Shown one piece after another: positions 63,351-64,000 of a DNA stretch of 64,000 nucleotides. Location of the stretch: positions 186,001 to 250,000 of the forward strand of contig JAJDTL010000004.1 of the NCBI GenBank assembly GCA_022827195.1. Reading direction: 5' to 3'. Below the pieces are notes generated by a model. It did no database searches, was not told the DNA's origin, and saw nothing but the letters and a program-made list of their open reading frames with translations. A program made the translations under genes and the position numbers. The first letter of the stretch is position 1. Each line of letters starts with the position of its first letter. The stretch comes from Caldilineaceae bacterium (lineage in GTDB: Bacteria > Chloroflexota > Anaerolineae > Caldilineales > Caldilineaceae).

Positions 63351-64000
63351 CTACAAGCTCGCCATAGCTTCCGAGATAAGAGCGTCATTAACCACCGGCA
63401 ACCGACTAAGTGTCGCAGTGGCCGAAGCCCGTTCCATTTCTTCAGACAGATATCGGTGCAAAGGAATAAATGGATTGAACCCTTTCGGAAAGTAACCCTT
63501 GAATTCGACTGGTCCGGGTCGACGTTGTTCGACAAAGTAATCAAGCAGAGAACGCTCGGTACGAGGAGACAGGTCGTATGCCCGTAGAGTCTCCGCATCG
63601 ATCTTCCGAAGTAAGTAATCACATGTATCGCGTGCCTCTTCATCTGCAAGAATTCCAGCTAGCCACTGTTTTCGTACTTCCGTGTAATTGTGAACTAGAG
63701 ACGAGATCAGCTTTTCCTGGGCATCTTGCAGATCAGGAATAGGAACATCCAGTAAAGTCTGTATTTGCAAATGCCTTCCGCCTTCTCTTGCATCCAAGAA
63801 AGCATTGGCAACAGGGCCGTTCAAGACAGCGGCCAAAGTCTCCAAAGAAATTGAATCGTCAGGCCAGATGCCGTGAAAGTTTTGGTAGCAGACGACTCCG
63901 AGATAGTCTATAGAGGCGGCAATTGGCCATCTTCCTCGAGTCCTACGGGCTGAGTTGACCACCAACTTCCGCCGACTCCATGGATATTTGTAAGCCATAC
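63351..64000 (-). CDS. C-terminal part of a putative restriction-modification methylase (5' end beyond window)
   Basis: The frame is open to the window edge, so the start is unseen. The visible 215 residues (RKLVVNSARRTRGRWPIAASIDYLGVVCYQ, then SLETLAAVLNGPVANAFLDARE and LLDVPIPDLQDAQEKLISSL) resemble the target-recognition and C-terminal region of Eco57I/type IIG or type I N6-adenine methylases, where a short A-x-L-N-S-P-V-A-N-A motif is common. The catalytic motif N-P-P-Y would lie upstream, outside the window, so the call rests on the C-terminus only. Confidence 0.55.
   Translation of the reverse strand, partial: MAYKYPWSRRKLVVNSARRTRGRWPIAASIDYLGVVCYQNFHGIWPDDSISLETLAAVLNGPVANAFLDAREGGRHLQIQTLLDVPIPDLQDAQEKLISSLVHNYTEVRKQWLAGILADEEARDTCDYLLRKIDAETLRAYDLSPRTERSLLDYFVEQRRPGPVEFKGYFPKGFNPFIPLHRYLSEEMERASATATLSRLPVVNDALISEAMASL

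Overview
The window is about 64 kb of high-GC bacterial DNA. The best guess is a Chloroflexi-type organism, possibly Caldilineae or Anaerolineae; this is inference from gene content, not from a marker gene. The pointers are lipoproteins with acidic or Thr-Pro-rich linkers, a peptide-type ABC importer beside several phytanoyl-CoA dioxygenase-like genes, a fused two-gene KorA/KorB oxidoreductase, a two-subunit class I fumarase, a degenerate PP2C-TM-propeller protein, and tRNA genes without encoded CCA. Several genes start within about 10 nt of an extended -10 box (TGn-TATAMT), so leaderless or near-leaderless transcripts may be common.

Region 1 (1-14.8 kb, minus strand) is a catabolic block: Gfo/Idh oxidoreductase (cut by the left edge), double GNAT protein, Asp/Glu racemase-like enzyme, class III aminotransferase, DUF3830 protein, 2-hydroxyacid dehydrogenase, M20 peptidase, PhyH oxygenase, the two permeases and binding lipoprotein of a peptide/opine-type importer, a beta-propeller glycosidase-like protein and a second PhyH. 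Region 2 (17.4-23.9 kb, plus strand) continues the theme: two more propeller proteins, a third PhyH, a nitrilase-superfamily amidase and a D-aminoacylase-like amidohydrolase. Together these look like uptake and stepwise breakdown of an unknown amide- or sugar-containing compound. An AT-richer islet (15.4-17.3 kb) splits the two halves and encodes a small ORF, an OLD/RecF-like ATPase and a PIN nuclease. It is a candidate undescribed defence or toxin module.

Region 3 (24-54 kb) is mostly housekeeping and envelope functions: an SH3b-nuclease lipoprotein, a cytidylate-kinase-like protein, an amidase lacking its Ser nucleophile, an epimerase, Nudix, radical SAM, ROK kinase, GalT, fumarase, a large internally duplicated lipoprotein, a GNAT, a MATE exporter, a YigZ protein, a HAD phosphatase, an LCP ligase, a PP2C-like/propeller protein, a YchF-like GTPase, an S1 protein, an SDR, a SirB1-like protein, PlsC, and the gntR-korA-korB operon. 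A 114-nt intergenic element at 37.5 kb folds on paper into a closing stem with three hairpins and matches no RNA I recognise.

Region 4 (54.4-60.8 kb) holds an M20 amidohydrolase, a repeat-rich spacer, a VOC protein, the molybdopterin genes moeA-moaC-moaD-moaE, the RNase P RNA gene and six tRNA genes (Leu, Ala, Gly, Phe, Gln, His). Region 5 (60.9-64 kb) is an AT-richer accessory stretch beside tRNA-His: a ribbon-helix-helix protein, a zinc-ribbon TIR protein, an internally deleted IS3-type element, a VapC-like PIN protein, and the C-terminal part of what looks like a restriction-modification methylase. It has the make-up of a defence island.
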